A stretch of 64,000 bases of DNA from an uncultured Thalassotalea sp. (GTDB lineage: Bacteria > Pseudomonadota > Gammaproteobacteria > Enterobacterales > Alteromonadaceae), in assembly GCA_947502355.1 (NCBI GenBank), contig CANMZP010000023.1:1-64000 (forward strand), written 5' to 3'. The notes beneath the pieces are model-generated. The model made no database searches. It was not told the DNA's origin and saw only the letters and a program-made list of their open reading frames with translations. The first letter of the stretch is position 1; every line of letters begins with the position of its first letter. The position numbers and the translations under genes were made by a program. Positions 35,979 through 42,400 of this stretch are shown here, one piece after another.

Positions 35979-36012
35979 TAAACTATTTAAAATCAATTGA
36001 GTAAGTCGATGA

Positions 36013-36050
36013 TTTACTTTAAAGCCCTAAAGATGTAAAATGCATGCATC
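36013..36050 (+). promoter_or_regulatory. nsrR promoter with candidate NsrR operator
   Basis: TTTACT (36013-36018) and TAAAAT (36036-36041), 17 bp apart, form a sigma-70-like promoter. The 19-bp segment 36032-36050 (GATGTA ... ATGCATC) has the spacing of the NsrR consensus GATGYATTTNAAATRCATC and matches it at 13 of 18 defined positions. It overlaps the -10 element, 30 bp upstream of the nsrR start, as expected for autorepression. The operator arms are also part of the upstream gene's terminator stem, which could explain part of the symmetry. Confidence 0.5.
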
Positions 36051-36061
36051 TTTAGGGCTTT
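36021..36061 (+). terminator. Intrinsic terminator of the glycosidase gene
   Basis: AAAGCCCTAAAGATG (36021-36035) and CATCTTTAGGGCTTT (36047-36061) form a perfect 15-bp stem with an 11-base loop, followed by TTATTTTT. It lies 42 bp past the glycosidase stop. The same DNA contains the nsrR promoter and candidate operator. Confidence 0.85.
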
Positions 36062-36079
36062 TTATTTTTAGGAAGCAAT

Positions 36080-36523
36080 ATGCACATTACCCGCTATACC
36101 GACTATTCGTTGAGGGTGTTGATTTATTTATCAATAAATCAACACCGCTTGTCGACCATTAATGAAATTGCGCAAAGCTACGATATTTCTAAAAACCATT
36201 TAATGAAAATTGTGCAGCAGTTAAATTTAAAAGGTTATATCAAAGCCACTCGTGGTAAACACGGAGGGGTGCGTATAAATCATCAGCCAAGCGAGATCAA
36301 CATTGGCGAATTAGTACGTCAATTTGAGGATAAGAGCAAATTGGTCGAATGTTTTGGTAGTGGAAATGAGTGTGTTATCACCCCAAGCTGTCAGCTAAAG
36401 CAAGTGTTTTTTAAAGCACAGGAAAGCTTTTTTAAAACATTGGACGAATATACCTTAGCTGATTTACTCGGTGGCAATAACCCGAAAGACTTAAGTCACT
36501 TATTGGCAATCGAGTCAGCTTAG
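36080..36523 (+). CDS. nsrR: Rrf2-family nitric oxide-sensing repressor NsrR
   Basis: This 147-residue Rrf2 protein has a winged-helix N-terminus (MHITRYTDYSLRVLIYLS, EIAQSYDISKNHLMKIVQQL, TRGKHGGVRI). Three cysteines at 91, 98 and 104 would hold the Fe-S cluster that reacts with NO. Their spacing (CX6CX5C) is slightly wider than in E. coli NsrR (CX4CX5C) and differs from IscR. The MHITRYTDYS start and adjacency to nnrS (34 bp downstream) identify it as NsrR rather than IscR. It should repress nnrS and probably itself. Confidence 0.9.
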   Translation: MHITRYTDYSLRVLIYLSINQHRLSTINEIAQSYDISKNHLMKIVQQLNLKGYIKATRGKHGGVRINHQPSEINIGELVRQFEDKSKLVECFGSGNECVITPSCQLKQVFFKAQESFFKTLDEYTLADLLGGNNPKDLSHLLAIESA

Positions 36524-36556
36524 CATTCAATTTTAACGCAGTTTAAGTAGTATATT

Positions 36557-37759
36557 ATGATTAATTTATCCGAGCCGTCTGCTGAAAAAGCAAAACAAGC
36601 AATGTCAATGCAGGCATTTTTCAGCTTTGCATTTCGTCCTTTATTCTTATTTGGTGCGTTATTTAGCATCATCAGTCTGTTGTTGTGGAGCCAGGCATTA
36701 ACGGGGTCTATTCAACTGCAAGTATATGGTGGCATGTTCTGGTGGCATATGCATGAAATGTTGTTCGCCTTTGTTACCGCTATTATTATTGGTTTCTTGC
36801 TCACTGCCGTGCAAAACTGGACAGGAGTGCGCAGTCTAAACGGACGCGGGCTTATGGTGTTGGTTGGTATTTGGTTGCTGGCACGCGTTGTGATGTTTTT
36901 CCCTACGTTAGTACCACTTTGGTTAATTGCATTATTGGATATGTTGTTTTTGCCCATTGCGGCAATCGCCTTAGCCATGCCGATTATAAAAGTAAAGTTA
37001 TGGCGTAATATCTTATTTATCCCCATTTTGCTGATCATGACGGTTTGTAACGGCATGATGCATTACAGTGTTTTAGCACAAGCGCCAGAAATTTTAACTG
37101 GTGCCACCACCTTTATGGTTTTGTTAGTGACGTTGATAATGTGCATCATGGGCGGAAGAGTCTTCCCTATGTTTACTGCCAATGGTACAAAAACACCACG
37201 AGTACCGGCTCTGGCTTGGCTTGAAAAAGCCTCTATGGTAAGCATCATCATTGCGGTCATAAGTGGCTCTGGCGTATTACCTTTACCTGCGGAATTTATT
37301 GCAATAGTGTTTATTGTTAGTGGTTTATTACATGCCTTTAGGGTATTTCGCTGGAAGTTCAGCGTTACGTTGCAAACACCATTGGTATGGTCTTTACATA
37401 TTAGCTACTGGGCTTTATCGGTTGGTTTGGTCATGTTTGGTTTGGCAAAAATAACCTCTGTCGTTAGTATTTCTCAAGCAATCCATACCTTAACTGTCGG
37501 TGCTATGGGCACCATGATATTAGCGATGATTTCCCGTGTTTCATTAGGTCACACCGGTCGAAATATTATTGTTGGTAAAGTCATGACTTTTGCGTTTATC
37601 AGTATTGTCGCAGCGCTTATCACAAGAGTATTTGCTCATTATGTGATTAGCGATTACAACCTGGTTATCCAGCTGTCTGTTTTATTGTGGGTTGTTGCTT
37701 ATGGTTGTTTTGTTGCATTGTATTTACCGATTTTAACTCGCCCAAGAGCCGACGCTTAA
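36557..37759 (+). CDS. nnrS: NnrS-family haem/copper membrane protein
   Basis: This 400-residue integral membrane protein of the NnrS family has about 12 hydrophobic helices. FSFAFRPLFLFGALFS at the N-terminus, the WWHMHEMLFAFVTAIIIGFLLTA region (split in two motifs) and GRVFPMFTANG are family signatures. The conserved His and Met residues are thought to bind haem and copper. NnrS protects cells against nitrosative stress by limiting iron-nitrosyl damage. It is downstream of nsrR in an apparent two-gene operon, the classic NsrR-regulated arrangement. No denitrification genes are in the window. Confidence 0.92.
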   Translation: MINLSEPSAEKAKQAMSMQAFFSFAFRPLFLFGALFSIISLLLWSQALTGSIQLQVYGGMFWWHMHEMLFAFVTAIIIGFLLTAVQNWTGVRSLNGRGLMVLVGIWLLARVVMFFPTLVPLWLIALLDMLFLPIAAIALAMPIIKVKLWRNILFIPILLIMTVCNGMMHYSVLAQAPEILTGATTFMVLLVTLIMCIMGGRVFPMFTANGTKTPRVPALAWLEKASMVSIIIAVISGSGVLPLPAEFIAIVFIVSGLLHAFRVFRWKFSVTLQTPLVWSLHISYWALSVGLVMFGLAKITSVVSISQAIHTLTVGAMGTMILAMISRVSLGHTGRNIIVGKVMTFAFISIVAALITRVFAHYVISDYNLVIQLSVLLWVVAYGCFVALYLPILTRPRADA

Positions 37760-37785
37760 TGTGTACAAGATGTTACAAGTATAAA

Positions 37786-37815
37786 GTGGTATTTAAAATG
37801 CACCTTTAATATAAT
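37786..37815 (+). promoter_or_regulatory. Candidate NsrR operator and promoter of the Cys-rich peptide gene
   Basis: Positions 37786-37804 (GTGGTATTTAAAATGCACC) match the 19-bp NsrR consensus GATGYATTTNAAATRCATC at 15 of 18 defined positions, including the whole core. A perfect TATAAT lies at 37810-37815, so a repressor here would block the promoter. The site is 58 bp upstream of the 29-residue peptide gene and just after nnrS. Assignment rests on the consensus and on the adjacent nsrR gene. Confidence 0.6.
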
Positions 37816-37861
37816 ACGTTCCATCTTAAAACACATTATTGTATCTATAAAGGAGCCTGAC

Positions 37862-37951
37862 ATGAGTTGTTGTGGTGGATGTGGCGGTAGCGGTCACGAA
37901 GAGAAAAAACAAGAGCAAACTGAGAAAACTGAAAAAGCCTCAGAAGAGTAA
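37862..37951 (+). CDS. 29-residue Cys-rich peptide, CCGSCS-motif-like
   Basis: A short gene with an ideal ribosome-binding site (AAGGAG eight bases before ATG) encodes MSCCGGCGGSGH followed by a charged Glu/Lys/Gln tail. Three cysteines, four glycines and a histidine at the N-terminus could bind a metal or an Fe-S/thiol-linked ligand. It resembles the very small CCGSCS-motif proteins (TIGR04101) of marine gammaproteobacteria, from memory, with CCGGCG in place of CCGSCS. It has its own promoter overlapping a candidate NsrR operator and its own terminator. Function unknown; a role in nitric-oxide or metal stress is inferred from context. Confidence 0.75.
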   Translation: MSCCGGCGGSGHEEKKQEQTEKTEKASEE

Positions 37952-37970
37952 GCTCTTTTAAAGAATTATA

Positions 37971-38004
37971 AAATCCAGAGTCAGCAATGCCTCTGGATTT
38001 TTTT
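37971..38004 (+). terminator. Intrinsic terminator of the Cys-rich peptide gene
   Basis: AAATCCAGAG (37971-37980) and CTCTGGATTT (37991-38000) form a 10-bp stem with a 10-base loop, followed by seven T. It starts 20 bp after the peptide stop. Confidence 0.9.
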
Positions 38005-38008
38005 GTAC

Positions 38009-38212
38009 ATGGATGTACTTATCCTGCGGTGGCATGGATGCCAAGAAACAGGGCTTGTAATGGACGTACTTATCCTGCGGTGGCATGGATGCCAAGAAGC
38101 AGGGCTTGTAATGGATGTATTTATCCTGCGGTGGCATGGATGCCAAGAAGCAGGGCTTGTAATGGATGTATTTATCCTGCGGTGGCATGGATCCCAAGGA
38201 GCAGGGCGTGTA
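38009..38212. repeat. Tandem repeat, four copies of a 51-bp unit
   Basis: Units start at 38009, 38060, 38111 and 38162. Copies 1-3 differ by single substitutions; copy 4 has four changes. Each unit begins ATGGATGTA, contains TCCTGCGGTGGCATGGATG, and has the small inverted repeat GGCAT-GG-ATGCC at its centre. As 51 is a multiple of three and no stop falls inside, several frames stay open on both strands; no ribosome-binding site or coding logic supports translation. The array lies between the peptide terminator and the yhcC promoter. Confidence 0.9.
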
Positions 38213-38309
38213 GATAAAAAATCGGCCTATATACATCTTTATTGATAAAACTTACAACTTGTCAGCGCCACGACTGGTACACTTTACCGGTTAATTTGAG
38301 GTTAATTTT

Positions 38310-39236
38310 ATGCAGTTAGATCATTACGTAAATACATTCGGTTTATATTTAAAAGGCAAGTTTGGACAGCGCATTAAAAAGCTGACAATCGATGCGGCTT
38401 TTACCTGCCCAAACCGTGATGGCACCCTAGGTAAAGGGGGTTGTACGTTTTGTAATGTTGACTCTTTTAGTTCCGACACCAAAGCCCAATCGATCAGTGT
38501 GCAAATGCGTAATGGTAAAATTGAACACGGTAAAAAAGCGGAAAAATATTTAGCCTATTTTCAGGCCTATACCAGTACCTACCGTGAAGTCGAATATTTA
38601 CAGCAAAAATACGAAGAAGCTTTAACCCAATCTAATATTGTTGGATTGTGTGTGGGCACACGTCCAGATTGTGTACCCGATGAAGTACTTAAATTATTAA
38701 AAGGTTATGTTGAGCAAGGCTATGAAGTATGGCTTGAATTAGGCTTACAAACGGCGAACGATAAAACCTTAAAACGTATTAACCGTGGCCATGAATTCTC
38801 CGCCTATGTGGATGCGGTAACCCGAGCTGAGAAATATGGTATTAAAGTCTGTACGCATTTGATTGTCGGACTTCCGGGTGAAGACAAGCAAGATTATTTT
38901 GAGACCTTAGAAAAGGTGTTGCAATACCCCGTTGATGGCCTGAAATTGCATCCATTACATATTGTTGAGGGCAGTACGATGGCCAAAGCTTGGCGAGCAG
39001 GTAAAATTAGCGCACTGGGTATGGAAGAATATGCAGCTATTGCTGGTGAGATGATCCGCCGAACGCCTGAAGATATTATTTTTCATCGTGTTTCGGCAAC
39101 AGCCAATAAACCGATGTTACTTGCTCCTGACTGGTGTCAGTTACGTTGGCCATCCATTACCGAGGTTTGTCGGGATCTTGATAAACATGGCCGCCAAGGT
39201 AGCTCTTTAGCAGCAGAAATTAAAACGGCGAGTTAA
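38310..39236 (+). CDS. yhcC: TIGR01212-family radical SAM protein (YhcC-like)
   Basis: This 308-residue radical SAM protein has an unusual cluster motif: CPNRDGTLGKGGCTFC (Cys33, Cys45, Cys48), a CX11CX2C spacing typical of TIGR01212/YhcC instead of CX3CX2C. VGTRPDCVPDEVL and WLELGLQTANDKTLKRINRGH follow, matching the family core. The Elp3-like fold suggests a nucleic-acid or small-molecule modification, but the substrate is unknown. Length equals E. coli YhcC (309). The dusA gene follows 66 bp downstream on the same strand. Confidence 0.92.
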   Translation: MQLDHYVNTFGLYLKGKFGQRIKKLTIDAAFTCPNRDGTLGKGGCTFCNVDSFSSDTKAQSISVQMRNGKIEHGKKAEKYLAYFQAYTSTYREVEYLQQKYEEALTQSNIVGLCVGTRPDCVPDEVLKLLKGYVEQGYEVWLELGLQTANDKTLKRINRGHEFSAYVDAVTRAEKYGIKVCTHLIVGLPGEDKQDYFETLEKVLQYPVDGLKLHPLHIVEGSTMAKAWRAGKISALGMEEYAAIAGEMIRRTPEDIIFHRVSATANKPMLLAPDWCQLRWPSITEVCRDLDKHGRQGSSLAAEIKTAS

Positions 39237-39302
39237 ATACTCTGTCCAGAATATGTTAGAATAACTAAAGATTTTGCACCATTAGAAAGGTTTGAACAAA
39301 AA

Positions 39303-40289
39303 TTGAATACTGTTGATTTCAATGAAAAACTCTCCGTCGCTCCAATGCTTGATTGGACCGACCGTCATTGCCGTTACTTTTTACGCTTATTATCACGCCA
39401 TACTGTGCTGTATACCGAAATGGTGACTACCGGTGCCATTTTATTTGGTAAAGGGGATTACCTATCTTATAACCAAGAAGAGCATCCTCTTATTCTTCAG
39501 CTAGGTGGCAGTGATCCCAAAGCCTTAACAGAATGCGCCAAAATTGCAGAACAACTTGGTTATGATGCCATAAACATCAATGTGGGTTGTCCATCGGATC
39601 GTGTACAAAATGGTCGCTTTGGTGCCTGTTTAATGGCCGAGCCGGAGCTTGTCGGTGAATGCGTGCAATCAATGCAAAAGGCCGTTTCTGTGCCTATTAC
39701 GGTGAAATCTCGAATTGGTATTGATGATCAGGACAGTTATGAGTTTTTGCATAACTTTATTGACGTTGTTGGCCAAGCTGGCTGTGAGCATTTTATTGTG
39801 CATGCACGTAAAGCCTGGTTGAGTGGCCTAAGCCCGAAGCAAAACCGAGAGATCCCGCCATTGGACTATTCTCGTGTGTATCAAGTGAAAAAAGATTTCA
39901 ATCATTTAGACATTTCTATTAATGGGGGCATTACCTCATTAGAGCAATCTGTTGAACACCTTAAGCACATCGATGGGGTAATGATTGGACGTGAAGTGTA
40001 TCAAAACCCTTATATGCTTAGTCAAGCCGACCAACAGCTTTGGGGTGTAGACAAGCCGATCGTAACTCGCGAAGAGGTTATTGAACAAATGGCTGACTAC
40101 ATTGATGCCTATGTGGCCCAAGGTGGCCGGGTATGGCATGTTGCACGCCATATGCTGGGTTTGTGTAATGGTTTGGCAGGGGCGAGACGATACCGTCGTT
40201 ACTTAAGTGAAAATGCCGGCCGCGAAGGGGCTAATTCAAAGGTGTTGCGCGAAGCGTTTGCGTTAACCGGAGAGCCAGTTCTTCGTTAA
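39303..40289 (+). CDS. dusA: tRNA-dihydrouridine(20/20a) synthase DusA
   Basis: This 328-residue FMN-dependent enzyme reduces U20/U20a in tRNA. The start VAPMLDWTDRHCRYFLRLLS is DusA-specific; the catalytic cysteine lies in NINVGCPSDRVQNGRFGACLM (Cys about 98, motif split around GCPSDRV). VKSRIGID, HARKAWLSGLSPKQNREIPPL (in two parts) and NGGI near 205 bind FMN and RNA. The start is TTG 39303; no nearby ATG fits and the protein begins at the usual point. A hairpin with T-run at 40313-40358 closes the transcript. Confidence 0.95.
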   Translation: MNTVDFNEKLSVAPMLDWTDRHCRYFLRLLSRHTVLYTEMVTTGAILFGKGDYLSYNQEEHPLILQLGGSDPKALTECAKIAEQLGYDAININVGCPSDRVQNGRFGACLMAEPELVGECVQSMQKAVSVPITVKSRIGIDDQDSYEFLHNFIDVVGQAGCEHFIVHARKAWLSGLSPKQNREIPPLDYSRVYQVKKDFNHLDISINGGITSLEQSVEHLKHIDGVMIGREVYQNPYMLSQADQQLWGVDKPIVTREEVIEQMADYIDAYVAQGGRVWHVARHMLGLCNGLAGARRYRRYLSENAGREGANSKVLREAFALTGEPVLR

Positions 40290-40312
40290 CAAATTAAAAA
40301 TTCAATCTTATT

Positions 40313-40364
40313 AAATGCTTGTCTGGTTTTTTAGCGTCTAAATTACCAACAAGCATTTTTTTAT
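40313..40364 (+). terminator. Probable terminator after dusA
   Basis: AAATGCTTGT (40313-40322) pairs with ACAAGCATTT (40349-40358), followed by TTTTT. The 26-base loop is long, so efficiency is uncertain. Confidence 0.55.
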
Positions 40365-40431
40365 GATTTCTTTGCAACCTTTTTCTTCCTTCTTGCAACT
40401 AAATAACTACCAACAAGCAAGGAGAACTATC

Positions 40432-40530
40432 ATGCCGCACCTGTTAATGACTCTGATGCTCTTTTTAACACCGGCACTAAGTATGCTGTGTCTTAGTTAT
40501 GTGCTCTGTCTTACGCTTTATCGAAAGTAG
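40432..40530 (+). CDS. 32-residue hydrophobic peptide
   Basis: A short open frame starts at ATG 40432 with AAGGAG at ideal distance. It encodes one hydrophobic segment (MPHLLMTLMLFLTPALSM, then CLSYVLCLTLYRK) ending in a short basic tail. It would be a single-span inner-membrane peptide with two cysteines. No family was recognised. The strong ribosome-binding site and transmembrane composition are the only support. It lies between the dusA terminator and the DUF1805 gene. Confidence 0.5.
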   Translation: MPHLLMTLMLFLTPALSMLCLSYVLCLTLYRK

Positions 40531-40810
40531 TTGCTCAGTGAAGTAATAAAGTTAACCGTTTATTGAAGTTAGCTGTCTGGATGATTTTCTTGCCACAAAA
40601 TATTGCATGGATGATTCAACCTTGGGCAATGATTTATAACTTTATTACCGATTAGATATTCGTGATCTTCTGCCACGCTTGTCTTTATGTGGGGTGTAGC
40701 TGTTTTAGGGCCATGTTATTTTTCAGCCTCGATTATGGCACTTATTTTGCTGACTTTATTATCTCTTTCCCTAGGGGAAATACCATGACTGATAAAAGGA
40801 TATATAAACG
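40531..40810. other. Intergenic region before the DUF1805 gene
   Basis: Two more very short hydrophobic frames can be traced here (a 24-codon frame from about 40579, and a 33-codon frame from about 40710 whose stop overlaps the DUF1805 start). Neither has a good ribosome-binding site, so neither is called. The promoter of the DUF1805 gene is presumably here. Confidence 0.3.
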
Positions 40811-41137
40811 ATGAATAAGATGATGATTTTAGCTTTATTTAGTGTGTTATCGATGCCGCTTCAAGCCGAGCCATTTGACTGGAGCAATCTAAAAAAACAA
40901 CGCATTGACCTTAAGTTGCCATTGTTAATTATTGAAGGTAAAAAAGGCATTTTGGCCTGCGGTTACATCGATACTTCGACTTGTGAGAAAACCGGAGAGG
41001 CTTGCGCCATTGTCTCTGGTGTAAACGATCATTCCGATATGCTTTTAAAACCCGTTGTTGGTTTATCGAGCCAAGCTCGAAAACTGGGAATAAAGCTCGG
41101 CATGACTGGTGAGCAAGTCGTCGCCCTATTACGCTAA
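40811..41137 (+). CDS. Exported DUF1805-domain protein
   Basis: This 108-residue protein has a Sec signal peptide (MNKMMILALFSVLSMPLQA, cleavage after about 19) followed by one DUF1805 domain. LLIIEGKKGILACGYIDTST and GEACAIVSGVNDHSDMLLKP are the family core, ending LGIKLGMTGEQVVALL. DUF1805 proteins (YunC type) are normally cytoplasmic and unexported, so the signal peptide is unusual. The function is not established. Its stop overlaps the convergent LysR gene by 4 bp. Confidence 0.75.
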   Translation: MNKMMILALFSVLSMPLQAEPFDWSNLKKQRIDLKLPLLIIEGKKGILACGYIDTSTCEKTGEACAIVSGVNDHSDMLLKPVVGLSSQARKLGIKLGMTGEQVVALLR

Positions 41138-42141
41138 CATTCAATTAATGTGGCGATATTATTAATTGCTGGGATGCCATATTTGTTATCAATCATTATT
41201 CCTTTCCAGTGATTATTGGCATTTAGCGTGGCTGTAATTTCACGAATTAATTCAAATACCACATCCACCGTCGGATCCGTTTGTTTGAGTTGGGATTTTT
41301 GCAAATAAATAATACGTTGCAAGGGCGGTTGAATAATCTTAATAGGGCGAATCTGATTATTATTCTCCAATTGATAAGTTGAGGATGATGGGCAAACCAT
41401 CAAGCCAAGGCCTTGGCTAACAAAATGCAAATTAGTCATCATTTGCCCGAAAGCTTTTTTGGGTTTGAGCTTTATACCGGCTTGCAAGGCGGTATTGGTC
41501 ATTAATTTACTTAGGGCATCATGTTTATCTGGCATTAAAATATCGTAATGTTGTAAATCTTTAAATGGGATTGAATGATAAAAATCCAGTTCACTATAAG
41601 CCGGATTTTGTGGTTTGTTGGCGATATATAAAAACAGATCTTCACGAATAAGAGGTAGGAGATATTCTGCTGTACGCGGCTCTATGCCAGCCTTATCGGC
41701 CATAACAAAGGCAATATCCACGGCGTTATCTTCAAGCCACTGTTCGACAATATTCGAAGGCCCAATCCTGAATGTTACCTCCACATTGGCAAATCGATGC
41801 TCCAGCTCTGCAAAGAGCTCTACCGATAGGACATTACAGATTGATTGGCTCAATCCAACCACCACATTACCTGAATAAGAAGACTGGTTGTTGCTGATCT
41901 CAGCCTTTGCGGTATCTATTAAATCAATGATCTGCATGGCATAATGTCTGAATTGTTCGCCAATTTGGGTTAATTGTACCCCCCTAAAATCCCTAGTAAA
42001 AAGCTGGACTTTTAATTCATGCTCCAAATTGGCAATCTGCAAGCTAATCGCCGGTTGGGCGACATCCAAAACTCTCGCTGCTGCAGCAATACTCCCTGAT
42101 TCAGACGTCGTTAAAAAATAGTTTAATTGTTTGCTGTTCAT
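41134..42141 (-). CDS. LysR-family transcriptional regulator
   Basis: This 335-residue LysR regulator has an N-terminal helix-turn-helix (MNSKQLNYFLTTSESGSIAAA, VAQPAISLQIANLEHELKVQLF) and a substrate-binding-like effector domain (about 90-300). The start at 42141 has AGGGAG upstream and begins where LysR proteins do; the in-frame ATG at 42177 would add an atypical tail. It is divergent from the amine-oxidase cluster (260-bp gap with a CTCAC-N9-GTGAG palindrome), so it is the likely regulator of that cluster, probably responding to the amine substrate or product. Confidence 0.9.
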   Translation of the reverse strand: MNSKQLNYFLTTSESGSIAAAARVLDVAQPAISLQIANLEHELKVQLFTRDFRGVQLTQIGEQFRHYAMQIIDLIDTAKAEISNNQSSYSGNVVVGLSQSICNVLSVELFAELEHRFANVEVTFRIGPSNIVEQWLEDNAVDIAFVMADKAGIEPRTAEYLLPLIREDLFLYIANKPQNPAYSELDFYHSIPFKDLQHYDILMPDKHDALSKLMTNTALQAGIKLKPKKAFGQMMTNLHFVSQGLGLMVCPSSSTYQLENNNQIRPIKIIQPPLQRIIYLQKSQLKQTDPTVDVVFELIREITATLNANNHWKGIMIDNKYGIPAINNIATLIEC

Positions 42142-42305
42142 TACACTCCCTGTGTTTCTTTTTATTATGTTTTCCAATGAGTTGGTCTTGCTCTATTTTA
42201 TTCGTCAAACGATGCTTGTTTATAAATTAAGCACTTTTAATGCCAAAAATAAAAAAACATCACTACAGGCAAGTAAATATACCGACTACAAGAAAAATAT
42301 GGAGC

Positions 42306-42324
42306 CTCACAATATTAATGTGAG
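42306..42324. promoter_or_regulatory. Candidate LysR operator
   Basis: CTCAC-N9-GTGAG with an AT-rich centre has the size and form of a LysR T-N11-A box. It lies 77 bp upstream of the amine oxidase start and 165 bp from the LysR start. A second small palindrome TGAGTTCTCA (42321-42330) overlaps its right arm. Confidence 0.45.
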
Positions 42325-42400
42325 TTCTCATGAAATTCGCCATCCAATAACATAACTGCATGATTTATAGAGTTTAATGCTCATCATAAGGATGTAGTTC

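Noticed and set aside
36080-36523. IscR assignment for the Rrf2 protein
   Set aside because: No isc genes are nearby, nnrS follows directly, and the MHITRYTDYS start matches NsrR.
38009-38212. Possible CRISPR array
   Set aside because: The whole 51-bp unit repeats without variable spacers and no cas genes are present, so it is a simple tandem repeat.
38003-38245. Overlapping open frames on both strands with 17-residue repeats
   Set aside because: They are a by-product of a stop-free 51-bp tandem repeat; there is no ribosome-binding site and several frames are equally open.
40710-40814. 33-codon frame overlapping the start of the DUF1805 gene
   Set aside because: No proper ribosome-binding site and no hydrophobic or conserved pattern that would support translation.
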